A stretch of DNA of 64,000 bases from an uncultured Alphaproteobacteria bacterium (GCA_902826695.1 CADEFU010000010.1:62001-126000), one strand, 5' to 3'; shown: positions 51,171 to 60,795, counted from the stretch's first letter. Numbers and translations are program-made. Notes: generated by a model not told the origin, from the letters alone.

Positions 51171-52643
51171 CTAAGGGCTGCTCGCGTCGGTGGCAAACCC
51201 GGTACCGGGCTTTAACGATGCTCCGTGGTCGCGTTTCATAAGCCACCAGAGGAGCATCAGGCCAGGCAGAGCCAACACTGTGGCGATAATGTAGTACCAG
51301 ACCCAGCCCACGGCAGCGACCGCGTACCCCGCCGGCGCCGACAGCGAGATGCGGGCTTGCGCGGCGAGCGACGACAGCAACGCGTATTGAGTGGCGGTGT
51401 AATTGCGGTTGCCGCACAGCATCGACATGTAGGCAACGAACGCGGCGCCACCGATACCGGTCGCAAAGTTTTCCACGCCAACCGATCCGGCGAGCGCGGC
51501 GAATGCCCAGAAGCCTTGATCGCCACCGGCATTGATCGCTTGGAAAGTGAGCTGCTTCGTTCCTTCCGCGTCGGGAATGCCGATTGCGGCCGTCAGATCG
51601 GGAAGGGCGAGTGCGGGCCAGATGAAGATCAAGTTCGTTGCCATCTGAGCGATGCCGCCGATCCACAACGCACGCATAACACCCACGCGGTTTGCGATGA
51701 TGCCCCCGATGTAACCGCCGACCAGAACGGCGAAGAACCCGAACGGCCACTGGATCGCCGCATAGGTCGCCTTCTCAAAACCCAGTTTGAGGAAGAAGTA
51801 AGTGCGCAACTCAGAGGTGAACGCGTCACCCAGCTTGAAGAGGACGACAAAGAGAAGAATTGCCCACCAGAGATCTTTGCGCAGGAAATCCGAGAACGGT
51901 TCGATGACGGAGGTGCGGAAGCGCTCTGCCAGCGGCTTCTCGAAGCGGGCCTTTTGTCCCTCCCACGACTCGGGCGCTAGAAGGGTGCCCACCATGCCGA
52001 CGGCCACCATGCCCGCCATCGCGAGATAGCCGTAAGACCAGGCATCTGCTCTCGGGATGCCCGAGAGCTCTAGCCAGCTCACCAGCATGACGGCTCCGGT
52101 GAACGACAAAAGCATCGCCGTACGATAGGCGGCATTGTAGTTCGCATAGCCCGCCGTCAGCTCGGTCTCTTTGAGCGCTTCGATGCGGTAGGCATCGATG
52201 ACCACGTCTTGCGAAGCGGAGAAGAAAGCGACCAGCGCCGCGACCGCCGCCAGCGTCAGCTTGCTCTCGAACGGGTCGACGAACGCCAGACCTGCGATCG
52301 CGCAAGCGAGGCAGATTTGGGTGACGAGCAGCCAAGAGCGGCGGTGACCAAGCCAGCGGCTTAGGTATGGGATCGGCACGCCGTCGATCGCGGGTGACCA
52401 CACGAATTTCCATGCATACGCCGCAGCGACGAGCCCAAACAGGCCGATCTCTTCAACGGACACTTTGCTTTCAGTCAGCCAGGCTTGAAGCGTCGACGAT
52501 GTGAGTTGGTACGGAAGTCCGGCGGAAAAGCCGAACAAGAACATCAAGGCTACGCGCGGGCGGAGATAGACCGAGATGGCATTGCGCCAACCGCCGTTGC
52601 CGTTGGGTGCGGCGGGAACCCCGCTCGCGGACGTTTCTGCCAT
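51171..52643 (-). CDS. AmpG-like muropeptide permease (MFS)
   Basis: 490 residues with about 12-14 membrane helices. The AmpG pattern is present: RVALMFLFGFSAGLPYQLTSSTLQAWLTESKVSVEEIGLFGLVAAAYAWKFVWSPAIDGVPIPYLSRWLGHRRSWLL, ASQDVVIDAYRIEAL, and GVENFATGIGGAAFVAYMSMLCGNRNYTATQYALLSSLA. It would import GlcNAc-anhydroMurNAc peptides for cell-wall recycling. The AmpG assignment is good; other relatives in this clade have unknown cargo. Confidence 0.88.
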   Translation of the reverse strand: MAETSASGVPAAPNGNGGWRNAISVYLRPRVALMFLFGFSAGLPYQLTSSTLQAWLTESKVSVEEIGLFGLVAAAYAWKFVWSPAIDGVPIPYLSRWLGHRRSWLLVTQICLACAIAGLAFVDPFESKLTLAAVAALVAFFSASQDVVIDAYRIEALKETELTAGYANYNAAYRTAMLLSFTGAVMLVSWLELSGIPRADAWSYGYLAMAGMVAVGMVGTLLAPESWEGQKARFEKPLAERFRTSVIEPFSDFLRKDLWWAILLFVVLFKLGDAFTSELRTYFFLKLGFEKATYAAIQWPFGFFAVLVGGYIGGIIANRVGVMRALWIGGIAQMATNLIFIWPALALPDLTAAIGIPDAEGTKQLTFQAINAGGDQGFWAFAALAGSVGVENFATGIGGAAFVAYMSMLCGNRNYTATQYALLSSLAAQARISLSAPAGYAVAAVGWVWYYIIATVLALPGLMLLWWLMKRDHGASLKPGTGFATDASSP

Positions 52644-52718
52644 GCGAACCTCGTTGAGTCGGGCCTTCCGAAACGATGAGATTCACTTCGGCCCGCGTTT
52701 GTCAAATTGCGAAATATA

Positions 52719-54944
52719 CTAGGCAATCTTGGCGGCGGCGGGGACGTTGACGGCGCTGGGCGCGAAACGCTTCAGGGCGGCGCGCAATGCGTCGAGGTTC
52801 AGGGGCTTTGCCAGGAAGTCGTCCATGCCGGCGTCGAAGCAGATTTGGCGGTCGCCCTCGAGCGTCGAGGCGGTGAGCGCGATGACGGGTAAGCGCGGAC
52901 GGCGCGCCTTCGCTTCGAGTTGGCGAATGCGCCGCGTTGCTTCGAGGCCGTCCATCTCGGGCATATGAACGTCCATGAGCACGAGATCGTAGGGCGCGAC
53001 GGCAAGCGCTTCGAGCGCTTCCTTGCCGTTGCCGACGGTGTCGACGCGGTGGCCCATCTTGCCGAGCAGCGCGGTGGCCAGCATGACGTTGATGCGGTTG
53101 TCCTCGGCGACGAGGATACGCAAGTTGGCGACGTCTTCCACTGCTGCCGGCAAGAGCTCAGCCGGCGCATCCACCGTCGACTCGGTCTCGCCGTTCAGAA
53201 CGGCGGCGACGCGCTGAACGAGCGATGTGCGGCGGATGGGCTTGATCAGATAGGCGTCGAAGCCGGCGGCCTTCATCGCGGGCAACGCGGAGCGCTCGTT
53301 CGCGGGCAAGAGCACGATCGTCTTTACGCCTTGCAGGCGGGCGCGCAGGCGGACCAGGAGTTCGGTCGCGGGTGCGCTGCCGGCGCGGCTGTCGGTCAGG
53401 AGTACGTTGAACGAGCCGCTGGCGAGCGCGGTCTCAGCGGCAGCCGATCCTTTGGCGGCGAAAGCGTCTGCTCCCGCCTCGCAGAGCTGGCGCACGAGGA
53501 ACTCGGACAAGCCCGGAAACGCGGTTAGCACGAGAACCCTGGCGCCGGTCAAAACGGTTTCTTGCTCTTCCGGCGCGTCGGCGCGCTTCATCGGCAGGGT
53601 GAACCAGAAGCGGCTGCCTTTGCCGATCTGGCTGGTCACGCCGACCGTACCGCCGAGCGCGTTGACGAGGCGCTGCGTGATGGCGAGGCCCAAGCCGGTG
53701 CCGCCGTACTTGCGGGCGAGCGAGGAATCGGCTTGCGTGAACTCGCCGAAGATCGTCGGCAACGCTTCCTCGGAAATGCCGATGCCGGTGTCGGAGACTT
53801 CGAAGCGGATGAAGTGCGGATCGGCGTCGGGCATCGCCGTCAAACGCACGCCGCCGACGTCCGTGAACTTTACGGCGTTGCCGGCGAGGTTCAACAACAC
53901 CTGACGCACGCGGCCTTCGTCTGCAAGGATCTGACCCGAGATGCGGGGGTGGGCGTAGGTCGCAAAATCGATGCCCTTTTCGAAGCAGCGATGCGCCAGA
54001 AGCTCGGTGACGCTCTCGATCAGCGTACGCGGCGAGAAGGCGGTCTCTTCCATCGACAGCGCGCCGGATTCGATCTTCGAGAAGTCCAGTATGTCGTTGA
54101 TGATGTCGAGCAGCGCTTCGCCGGATTCGCGCACGGCGTTGGCGTAGGAGCGTTGCTCGGGCGTCAGGTTCGTATCGAGGAGCAGACCCGCCATGCCGAT
54201 CACGCCATTCATGGGCGTGCGAATTTCGTGGCTCATCGTCGCCAGGAACATCGACTTCGCGCGGTTCGTGTCTTCCGCCTTGTCGCGGGCTTCGCGCAGC
54301 GCGGACTCGAGTTCCTTCTCATCGGTGATGTCGCGGGCAACGCTTTGTATCTCGGCCACCTGACCGGTGTCGTTGCGAATGATGTAGTCTTCCCACGCGA
54401 ACCACCGCCAGCCGCTCGTCGTTTTGATACGCTGGTCGTAGCGCACGCGCGAGGGCGCTTCGCCCGAACCTAACGGCGTGTGATGGACCTTTGAGTCGGG
54501 GTGAAGTTCGGGCGCGAATTGGCGGCCGAGCGCGCGCTCACGCTTGACGCCGAAATACTTGCAGAAAGCGTCGTTCACGAACGACAGGCGGCCGTCGGGC
54601 ATCTTGCGCAGGATGACGTCGCCTTGCTGCTCGACCAGGCCGCGGTAGCGGGCTTCGCCGGCTTGCAGTTCACGGTGGCGCTGTTGAAGGGCGCGAACGG
54701 TTGTTTCCAGCTCAAGCTTGACGCGGGCAAGTTCGCCCGAGCGCACATCGAGCGCCTGGACGCGTTGCATTGTTTCGACGAGCGCCAAGAACAGGATCGC
54801 GAGGCCGGCCAGCGCCAGTATTCCGACGCCAACCGGTGTGGGAACAATGCTCTTGGCCGGATTCAACAGCGAGACCGCGCCGACGAACATCGCCGCGCCC
54901 AGCAAGAGCATTAGAAACAGTCGTGCTATTCGCGGAACTGTCAC
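52719..54944 (-). CDS. Hybrid sensor histidine kinase with two receiver domains
   Basis: 741 residues. Two membrane helices (about 8-28 and 36-58), a coiled-coil (about 62-95), a PAS domain (about 97-212), HisKA with the phospho-His in TMSHEIRTPMNGVIGMAG (about 240), a HATPase domain (N box NLAGNAVKFTD, then DTGIGI, GGTGLGLAI), a first receiver-like domain (about 482-598) lacking the usual acidic pair at its start, and an intact receiver (about 615-730, VAEDN, phosphoacceptor in LVLMDVHMPEMDG, Lys in LAKPLN). There is no Hpt domain, so phosphate must pass to a separate Hpt protein. The start is GTG. No cognate regulator lies beside it. Confidence 0.93.
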   Translation of the reverse strand: MTVPRIARLFLMLLLGAAMFVGAVSLLNPAKSIVPTPVGVGILALAGLAILFLALVETMQRVQALDVRSGELARVKLELETTVRALQQRHRELQAGEARYRGLVEQQGDVILRKMPDGRLSFVNDAFCKYFGVKRERALGRQFAPELHPDSKVHHTPLGSGEAPSRVRYDQRIKTTSGWRWFAWEDYIIRNDTGQVAEIQSVARDITDEKELESALREARDKAEDTNRAKSMFLATMSHEIRTPMNGVIGMAGLLLDTNLTPEQRSYANAVRESGEALLDIINDILDFSKIESGALSMEETAFSPRTLIESVTELLAHRCFEKGIDFATYAHPRISGQILADEGRVRQVLLNLAGNAVKFTDVGGVRLTAMPDADPHFIRFEVSDTGIGISEEALPTIFGEFTQADSSLARKYGGTGLGLAITQRLVNALGGTVGVTSQIGKGSRFWFTLPMKRADAPEEQETVLTGARVLVLTAFPGLSEFLVRQLCEAGADAFAAKGSAAAETALASGSFNVLLTDSRAGSAPATELLVRLRARLQGVKTIVLLPANERSALPAMKAAGFDAYLIKPIRRTSLVQRVAAVLNGETESTVDAPAELLPAAVEDVANLRILVAEDNRINVMLATALLGKMGHRVDTVGNGKEALEALAVAPYDLVLMDVHMPEMDGLEATRRIRQLEAKARRPRLPVIALTASTLEGDRQICFDAGMDDFLAKPLNLDALRAALKRFAPSAVNVPAAAKIA

Positions 54945-55052
54945 GCCGGTCGATCCGATAAAACTGAACCTGCAAATTCGCAGGGATCGCTTTAAGATTG
55001 CTTAACTTTCGGGGTCCGCGGCGGTTGCTTTCAAGCAAGGTTACCCAAATGG

Positions 55053-55086
55053 AAAGCCCGCGCGTGTGCGTTCGCGCGGGCTTTTT
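55053..55086 (+). terminator. Strong plus-strand Rho-independent terminator without an upstream gene
   Basis: AAAGCCCGCGCG pairs with CGCGCGGGCTTT (12 bp, perfect) around an 8-base loop and is followed by TTTTT on the plus strand. Both neighbouring genes are on the minus strand. It could serve the gene at 55109 in reverse only weakly (TTTCC), so it may instead end a small plus-strand RNA starting in 54945-55030. Confidence 0.8.
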
Positions 55087-55108
55087 GGCGTGTGACTTAT
55101 GTCAGCTG

Positions 55109-55633
55109 CTAGGCGTGGGACTTTTGCCCACCAAAGACGGTGCGGCCCAGAAGTGCGCCTATGCCGCCACCTGCTGCGGTCGAACCGAAGACTTGGGTGA
55201 GCACCGCCGGATCGTACATCGGGCCAGCCGCGGCCGCTGCCGAAGCATCAGCCATGCCGATCATGCTCATGAGTTGCGTGCCCAACGCGGTGAAGTTTAG
55301 GACCTGGGTCGTGCCTTCGGCGAGCGGTGTCCATCCCATCGCTTGGGTAATTGCCGTGCCGAGCGTGCCGGAGATGCCGCCTGCTACCGCGCCTGCGCCG
55401 GTCGCCGTTGCGCTCGCCGTCTTGCGTTGCGTCATCGCGTAGTAGGCCCCGGTCAGGGCTGCGATCAATCCACCGGAGGCGAGCTGTCCGCTTAGGCCGT
55501 AGTTTGCGATCATGTCGGCGGCGCCGCCGACATTCATCGTGTTCGCGAAAGCGAGGCCGACTTGAAGGATCGTGCCCATCAGTCCGGTCGATACGACGCC
55601 CGGTTGGATGAGGTATTGGAGATAACGCAGCAT
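55109..55633 (-). CDS. Hypothetical Gly/Ala-rich membrane protein
   Basis: 174 residues. Several weakly hydrophobic, glycine- and alanine-rich segments (VVSTGLMGTILQVGLAFA, GQLASGGLIAALTGAYYAM, ATGAGAVAGGISGTLGTAITQAMGW, GSTAAGGGIGALLGRTVF) suggest a small-residue-packed membrane protein. I recognise no family. The ATG at 55633 follows GAGGAA at 6 bases, a strong ribosome binding site that fixes the start. It stands alone between the kinase and comM. Confidence 0.65.
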   Translation of the reverse strand: MLRYLQYLIQPGVVSTGLMGTILQVGLAFANTMNVGGAADMIANYGLSGQLASGGLIAALTGAYYAMTQRKTASATATGAGAVAGGISGTLGTAITQAMGWTPLAEGTTQVLNFTALGTQLMSMIGMADASAAAAAGPMYDPAVLTQVFGSTAAGGGIGALLGRTVFGGQKSHA

Positions 55634-55742
55634 GGTGTTTCCTCTACACTTGATTTGCGCCGATCCTACCATGGGGGGTGATGCGCGGCGGACGCAGGGC
55701 GAAGGTAAATACTGGAGCTGTGACGGGCGTCAGATTGGCGGA

Positions 55743-57260
55743 TTAGTTCGTGATTTGCAGGCGCCGGTAGCTCAAGGCTTCGGCGATATGGGGGCGCCTG
55801 ACAGCTGCCTCGGATTCAAGGTCGGCCAATGTGCGGGCAACGCGCAAGACACGGTGGTAGCCGCGGGCTGAGAGTTTGAGGGCGTCGACGGCCTTCGTGA
55901 GGAGTGCGAGGCCGGCATCGTCGGGGCGGGCGACGGACTCCAGGAACTCGCCGTCCGCTTCGGCGTTGGTGCGGATCGGCGTCGCCTCGTAGCGTTTCCT
56001 TTGAATGTCACGCGCGGCGCCGACGCGAGCGGCGACTTCCGCGGTGCCTTCGGCGGGCGGTGGGAGCGTGAGGTCTTGCGCGCTGACCGCGGTCACTTCG
56101 ACGTGCAAATCAACACGATCAAGAAGGGGGCCCGAGAGCTTCGACTGATATTCGCTCGCGCATTTCGGCGCGCGGGAGCAGGCGCGCTCCGGGTCGGAGA
56201 GATAGCCGCAGCGGCAGGGGTTCATCGCGGCGACGAGTTGCACGCGGCTTGGGTAGCGGATGTGAGCGTTGGCGCGGGCGACAAGCGTCTCGCCGGTTTC
56301 GAGCGGCTGACGGAGCGAATCGAGAACCTGGCGTTGGAACTCGGGCAATTCGTCGAGGAAGAGGACGCCCAGGTGCGCGAGGCTGACTTCGCCGGGCTTT
56401 GCACGAATGCCGCCGCCGACGAGAGCCGCCATGCTGGCCGAGTGATGCGGTGCGCGAAACGGACGGCGCCGACCGATGGCACCGTTCTTCAATTCACCCG
56501 CGAGGCTTTGCACCATCGAGACTTCAAGCGCTTCACGCGCGTCGAGTGGCGGCAGCAAGCCCGGCAGGCGCGCGGCGAGCATTGATTTGCCGGCACCGGG
56601 TGGACCGAGCATGAGCAAGTTGTGACCGCCGGCGGCTGCGATCTCGAGCGCGCGCTTGGCGGTCTCTTGGCCCTTCACGTCGCGCAGGTCGGGCACGACC
56701 ATCGCTTCGTCGGCGAGCTTTGCGACGGGCGGGCTCAAGACCTGCACGCCTTTAATGTGGTTCACGAGGGCGACGAGCGTGGGCGCTGCGATGATTTCGA
56801 GGCCGTCGGCCCAGGCGGCTTCCGGGCCGGACTCTTGCGGGCAGATGAAGGGACGATCGAGTTCGAGCGCCTTGATCGCAGCGGGGAGAACGCCGGCGAC
56901 GGGGATGAGCGCACCGTCGAGTGAGAGTTCGCCCAAGGCCACGTGGTTGCCCATTTCCGCCGCGGGGAGCACGCCCATCACGGTCAGGAGGCCGAGCGCT
57001 ATGGGGAGGTCGTAGTGGCTGCCTTCTTTCGGCAAGTCCGCGGGCGAAAGGTTCACGGTAATGCGCTTTGCGGGCAGCGCGAGGCCGATCGCATGGAGCG
57101 CTGCGCGAACGCGCTCTCTACTTTCGGCAACGGCTTTGTCGGCGAGGCCGACGATCGACATGATCTCCTTGTTGCCCGTGTCCGACATGTGCACTTGCAC
57201 GTCGACCTCGCGGGCTTCGATGCCGACGAAGGCGACGGTCGAGACGTGGGCGACGGTCAT
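55743..57260 (-). CDS. comM: YifB-family Mg-chelatase-like AAA+ ATPase (ComM)
   Basis: 505 residues. An N-terminal Lon-protease-like domain ([22 protein letters not shown] ... [30 protein letters not shown]) is followed by an AAA+ domain with Walker [11 protein letters not shown] and Walker [11 protein letters not shown], a zinc-like Cys group ([22 protein letters not shown]) and the C-terminal Mg_chelatase_C region [18 protein letters not shown]. ComM is a helicase that promotes branch migration during natural transformation. It is coupled to gshB by an ATGA overlap. Confidence 0.93.
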   Translation of the reverse strand: MTVAHVSTVAFVGIEAREVDVQVHMSDTGNKEIMSIVGLADKAVAESRERVRAALHAIGLALPAKRITVNLSPADLPKEGSHYDLPIALGLLTVMGVLPAAEMGNHVALGELSLDGALIPVAGVLPAAIKALELDRPFICPQESGPEAAWADGLEIIAAPTLVALVNHIKGVQVLSPPVAKLADEAMVVPDLRDVKGQETAKRALEIAAAGGHNLLMLGPPGAGKSMLAARLPGLLPPLDAREALEVSMVQSLAGELKNGAIGRRRPFRAPHHSASMAALVGGGIRAKPGEVSLAHLGVLFLDELPEFQRQVLDSLRQPLETGETLVARANAHIRYPSRVQLVAAMNPCRCGYLSDPERACSRAPKCASEYQSKLSGPLLDRVDLHVEVTAVSAQDLTLPPPAEGTAEVAARVGAARDIQRKRYEATPIRTNAEADGEFLESVARPDDAGLALLTKAVDALKLSARGYHRVLRVARTLADLESEAAVRRPHIAEALSYRRLQITN

Positions 57261-58207
57261 GCGCGCGCTGCGTGGCGCTTTTCGATAGCGTTCCAGATCA
57301 AGGCCGCGACGTCCACACCTTCGAAACGCTTGATCTCCCAGATGCCAGTCGGGGAGGTGACGTTGATCTCGGTGAGGTAGTCGCCGATCACGTCGATACC
57401 GGTGAAGAGGAGACCGCGGCGCCTAAGCTCGGGGCCGATGCGCGAACAGATTTCCTTGTCGCGCGCCGTGAGCGCCGTCTTCTCAGGCTTACCGCCGACA
57501 TGCATGTTCGAGCGGGCTTCGCCGGCGGCGGGGACGCGGTTGATCGCACCAACGGGTTCGCCGTCAACAAGGATGATGCGCTTGTCGCCTTGGCGCACCT
57601 TCGCTTCGTAGCGCTGAACCATCATCGGTTCGCGGACGAACGCGGCGAAGAATTCCATCATCGCGTTCAGGTTTTCGTCGCCCGGCTGAATACGGAAGAC
57701 GCCTGCGCCGCCGTTGCCGTAGAGCGGCTTGATCACGATCTCGCCGTGTTCGGCACGGAACGCGCGGATCGTTTCGGGATCGCCCGTGATCAGCGTCGGC
57801 GGCATCAGGTCGGGAAACTCGGTGACGAAGACCTTTTCGGGCGAGTTGCGCACCCAGTACGGATCGTTCACGACGGTGACACTTTTCGGCAGACGTTCGA
57901 GGATGTGCGTCGTCGTAATGTAGCCCATGTCGAACGGCGGGTCTTGGCGGAGCAGCACCACATCGATCGTCGCGAGATCAAGCGGCTGCTGCGCGCCAAG
58001 CGTGAAGTGGTTGCCGCGCTCGTAGCGCACCACGAGGGTGTGAGCCCTGGTCGAGACCTTGCCGTCGCGTTGCGCGAGATGTTTCGGCAAGTAGTACCAA
58101 AGCTTGTGCCCGCGGCTTTGCGCTTCGAGTGCGAGCGCGAATGTCGAGTCGCCACCGATGTCGATCTTGTCGATCGGGTCCATTTGGATGGCGACAGTCA
58201 GTGGCAT
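57257..58207 (-). CDS. gshB: Glutathione synthase
   Basis: 316 residues from the ATG at 58207. The start [34 protein letters not shown] is typical of GshB. ATP-grasp motifs are [47 protein letters not shown], and [28 protein letters not shown]. It ligates glycine to gamma-glutamylcysteine. comM follows with a 4-base overlap. Upstream lies the region with two 16-bp palindromes. Confidence 0.96.
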   Translation of the reverse strand: MPLTVAIQMDPIDKIDIGGDSTFALALEAQSRGHKLWYYLPKHLAQRDGKVSTRAHTLVVRYERGNHFTLGAQQPLDLATIDVVLLRQDPPFDMGYITTTHILERLPKSVTVVNDPYWVRNSPEKVFVTEFPDLMPPTLITGDPETIRAFRAEHGEIVIKPLYGNGGAGVFRIQPGDENLNAMMEFFAAFVREPMMVQRYEAKVRQGDKRIILVDGEPVGAINRVPAAGEARSNMHVGGKPEKTALTARDKEICSRIGPELRRRGLLFTGIDVIGDYLTEINVTSPTGIWEIKRFEGVDVAALIWNAIEKRHAARA

Positions 58208-58321
58208 GAGCAATCCTTAGATCGTGGGGACACTATAGATGAACTCGATGGAAGCCGTTTTGCGACCCCCGGCACGCACTTCAACATCAATCCAGCCGTA
58301 CGCCGTTACATTTGCAGTCTT

Positions 58322-58337
58322 ACGCCAAATTTGGCGT
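58322..58337. promoter_or_regulatory. 16-bp palindrome ACGCCAAATTTGGCGT
   Basis: A perfect palindrome in the gap between gshB (minus) and yaiI (plus). Its centre is 31 bases (about three helical turns) from the palindrome at 58353-58368. The word GTTACA follows its right edge and recurs at 58305 and 58355. Confidence 0.55.
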
Positions 58338-58352
58338 TACACAGCCGCTACA

Positions 58353-58368
58353 CCGTTACATGTAACGG
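58353..58368. promoter_or_regulatory. 16-bp palindrome CCGTTACATGTAACGG
   Basis: A second perfect palindrome of the same size, on the same face of the helix as the one at 58322. Half-sites CGTTACA also occur at 58304 and 58335. I do not recognise the regulator. Confidence 0.6.
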
Positions 58369-58484
58369 CAATGTTGAAGGCACAACAGGCTCAAGGCCGC
58401 TTTCCGGGCATGAGAACTTATAGTGAACACGCTTCGAAAGTCAACGAACCTTGTGCGCCTTGCGATTGTCCGCATGATCGAGCG

Positions 58485-58961
58485 ATGAGCGAGACTAAGC
58501 CTATCCAGATCTTCGTCGATGCCGATGCCTGCCCCGTGAAGGACGAGGTCTATCGCGTGGCAGCACGCTACGGTCTGAAGGTCACAGTGATTGCGAATGG
58601 CGGCGTGCGGGTGCCGCCTAGCCCGATGATCGAACTCGTGATCGTCGATCAGGGGCCCGACGTCGCCGATGATTGGATTGCGGAACGGGCGCAACGCGGC
58701 GACATCGTGGTGACCGCGGATATTCCGCTTGCGCATCGCTGCTTGCAGGCAGGCGCCGAGGTCGTCGGGCCCACCGGAAAACCGTTTACGCAGAGTTCCA
58801 TCGGCTCGGCGTTGGCACAGCGCGGAATCATGGAGCATTTGCGGTCGACCGGCGCAATAACCGGCGGCCCAAAGCCGTTCGCGCCGGCGGATCGTTCGCG
58901 ATTTCTATCGGCACTCGATCAAGCGATCACCCGGTCGCTACGCGCGCGGGCGGCGCCGTAG
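58485..58961 (+). CDS. YaiI/YqxD family (DUF188) protein
   Basis: 158 residues. IFVDADACPVKDEVYRVAARYGLKVTVIANGG at the N-terminus, then VDQGPDVADDWIAERAQRGDIVVTADIPLAHRCLQAGAEVVGPTGKPFTQSSIGSALAQR. This is the DUF188 family, a PIN-like fold with acidic residues (DADACP, TADIPLA) but no proven activity. I start at the ATG 58485; the frame open to 58239 crosses the palindromes and is not coding in character. Confidence 0.93.
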   Translation: MSETKPIQIFVDADACPVKDEVYRVAARYGLKVTVIANGGVRVPPSPMIELVIVDQGPDVADDWIAERAQRGDIVVTADIPLAHRCLQAGAEVVGPTGKPFTQSSIGSALAQRGIMEHLRSTGAITGGPKPFAPADRSRFLSALDQAITRSLRARAAP

Positions 58962-59078
58962 CGCTTCGGCTAGAACCATTCACGCGAGGCCCGATCGAAC
59001 CTTTACGCGAAAACTTCGGACAGGACTCCTACACGTCTCGCCATGTGACCGACGTGCACGACCTCGACCCCTAGCCGG

Positions 59079-59588
59079 TCACTTTGTCTTTGCGTGTCCG
59101 TCAGGCTCGAGCCCTAAATCCTCTAGAGAGAGGTTGAGCCGTGGCTTAGTCACGCGGGCCGTGTCGGACACCCAAAACATGACGCCGGCACCAATGAACA
59201 AGAGCAAGACGTACTGAAGCCAACGACCCAACGACGCGTCTTGATTTGCACTACTGAGCGCCACGATCTCGTGAAGGCGAGGCATCTGCGGCAGGTACCG
59301 TATCGCGACACGACTTCCTTCGCGCAGTGTCTGGGCGAACTCGGGCGCGAGCGCGCGCTCGCTTCGGACGACTCTGCCCGGCGCAAGCGGAAACTCAAGG
59401 TGGGCCACCGCACCCGTCACTTGAGCCCCGTCGCCGCGCTGCATTTCCAATCGAACGACCGTTCCCGAAACGACAACACCCTCTTTCGCCAGTGCAGCGT
59501 AGTACTGCTCCCAGTAGAGCCCCGCGGTCGCCACGAACAGGACGACGGCTCCGACCACAAACATCGCGATTTTCGTAAAGTCGTGCAT
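59079..59588 (-). CDS. DUF3592-like two-helix membrane protein
   Basis: 169 residues. A membrane helix at each end (FTKIAMFVVGAVVLFVATAGLYW and LQYVLLLFIGAGVMFWV) encloses a small beta domain (VVVSGTVVRLEMQ, AHLEFPLAPGRVVRSERA, GSRVAIRYLPQMPRLHEIV) that fits the DUF3592 pattern. No function is known. The ATG at 59588 is preceded by AAGGGGGGG at ideal spacing; the ATG at 59612 would add eight residues. Confidence 0.7.
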   Translation of the reverse strand: MHDFTKIAMFVVGAVVLFVATAGLYWEQYYAALAKEGVVVSGTVVRLEMQRGDGAQVTGAVAHLEFPLAPGRVVRSERALAPEFAQTLREGSRVAIRYLPQMPRLHEIVALSSANQDASLGRWLQYVLLLFIGAGVMFWVSDTARVTKPRLNLSLEDLGLEPDGHAKTK

Positions 59589-59713
59589 TGGCGCCCCCCC
59601 TTGAGCGCTCATTCTGCGCGTCGCGCGTTAAACAAACTGATGCACATCGACAAAAGCTTTCATAAAATTGTTTGCACTTCCCGTACACGGCCTATCGACA
59701 GGTGCAAAGCGCG

Positions 59714-59745
59714 CAAAAAAAGGCCGCCGATTGCCCGGCGGCCTT
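59714..59745 (-). terminator. Rho-independent terminator of the secreted barrel-like gene
   Basis: Read on the minus strand, AAGGCCGCCG pairs with CGGCGGCCTT (10 bp, perfect) around a 6-base loop and is followed by a run of T (plus-strand A run at 59715-59721). Confidence 0.9.
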
Positions 59746-59768
59746 GGAACACGGATACAGGCGAGTAC

Positions 59769-60593
59769 TTAGCCTGGCGGTTGGTAGATCGGTTGGCCGC
59801 AATTCGTGACCGGCGGAACGTAGTACATCGCCGAGAGTTTGGTTTGCAGCAGCTGCGGCGCTTCGCACGACGCTTCAACAGCGTGTAAGAGATCGAAGAG
59901 CGCGCTTTCCGGGTCTTGCTTGCGGTGGCGATCCTTCAGGTTCGCATCGGGGCCGAAGTAGTAGGTGGCGCCCAGCAACACGCTGTCATAGTCGTTGTCG
60001 CCGATCGCGACGTCGCCGCGCAGCGCGAGGCCCGGCAGCGCCGAACCTCTGCCGACGAGCCACTCCGCTCCAAACCCCGTCACCGCGACGTTTTCGTCGA
60101 ACGCGACGCCGCCCGAGAGCGCAAAGTCGTCGTTCGCATACCACTTCACACCAACTTCGCCGAAGGCGGTGTCGTCGATGAAGCCGTCGCCGAACTGATA
60201 GCCGGCGTTGGCGTTGAACGACAGATGCTCGAGATAGTATTCGCCTTCAATGCCGAGGCGGCCAACATCGACGTCAAGCGTGTCGGCATGTGCCCAAGCG
60301 CCGAAGCCGCCGACGAGGTAGCGCGACGGATCGCGCGTGAACACGTGGCCGGCAATGCCGTAGGCCGTGTCGCCGTTGACGCCGAAAGCGCCCGCTTCGC
60401 CTTGCAAGCCCCAAGCGTGGCCTAACGGTGCGGTCACGGCGGCGACGCCCAACCACGCATCCTCATCTTCGACTTGGCCACCTTGCGCGGTGACTTTGAA
60501 GTTCAGCGCCGACACCGCCGGATCGCCTGCGATCGCCGGTGCAACGCCTGCCACAGCCACAAAGGCCGACGCGGCCAGAATACCAAAACGCAT
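59769..60593 (-). CDS. Secreted, probably outer-membrane barrel-like protein
   Basis: 274 residues from the ATG at 60593. Signal peptide MRFGILAASAFVAVAGVAPAIA, then a repeating amphipathic pattern with many Gly and aromatic residues (YGIAGHVFTRDPSRYLVGGFGAWAHADTLDVDVGRLGIEGEYYLEHLSFNANAGYQFG, DYDSVLLGATYYFGPDAN) like a small beta-barrel. It does not end there: a 55-residue tail with two cysteines and a Pro-rich end (CGQPIYQPPG) follows the last strand. I recognise no family. A strong terminator lies just downstream. Confidence 0.68.
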   Translation of the reverse strand: MRFGILAASAFVAVAGVAPAIAGDPAVSALNFKVTAQGGQVEDEDAWLGVAAVTAPLGHAWGLQGEAGAFGVNGDTAYGIAGHVFTRDPSRYLVGGFGAWAHADTLDVDVGRLGIEGEYYLEHLSFNANAGYQFGDGFIDDTAFGEVGVKWYANDDFALSGGVAFDENVAVTGFGAEWLVGRGSALPGLALRGDVAIGDNDYDSVLLGATYYFGPDANLKDRHRKQDPESALFDLLHAVEASCEAPQLLQTKLSAMYYVPPVTNCGQPIYQPPG

Positions 60594-60795
60594 GTAAATT
60601 CCCCTGTTTCGTGATCGCCAGCAACGCGCCAGCATTGAATGAGTTCATTGTGTCTTCTGCGAGCCACCCCGACTCACATCTGTTTGCACAGTAGTGCGCG
60701 GCACATGGTTTCGGAGTGGTGAAGCTGCACCAGTCGCGCGCCACTTCACACAAACGGTGCGTGCATCAATTTCGGGGACGGAGGGTGCGATCGTC

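Noticed and set aside
58239-58484. N-terminal extension of the YaiI gene
   Set aside because: The frame is open but crosses two palindromes and reads unlike the family; the ATG at 58485 gives the conserved N-terminus.
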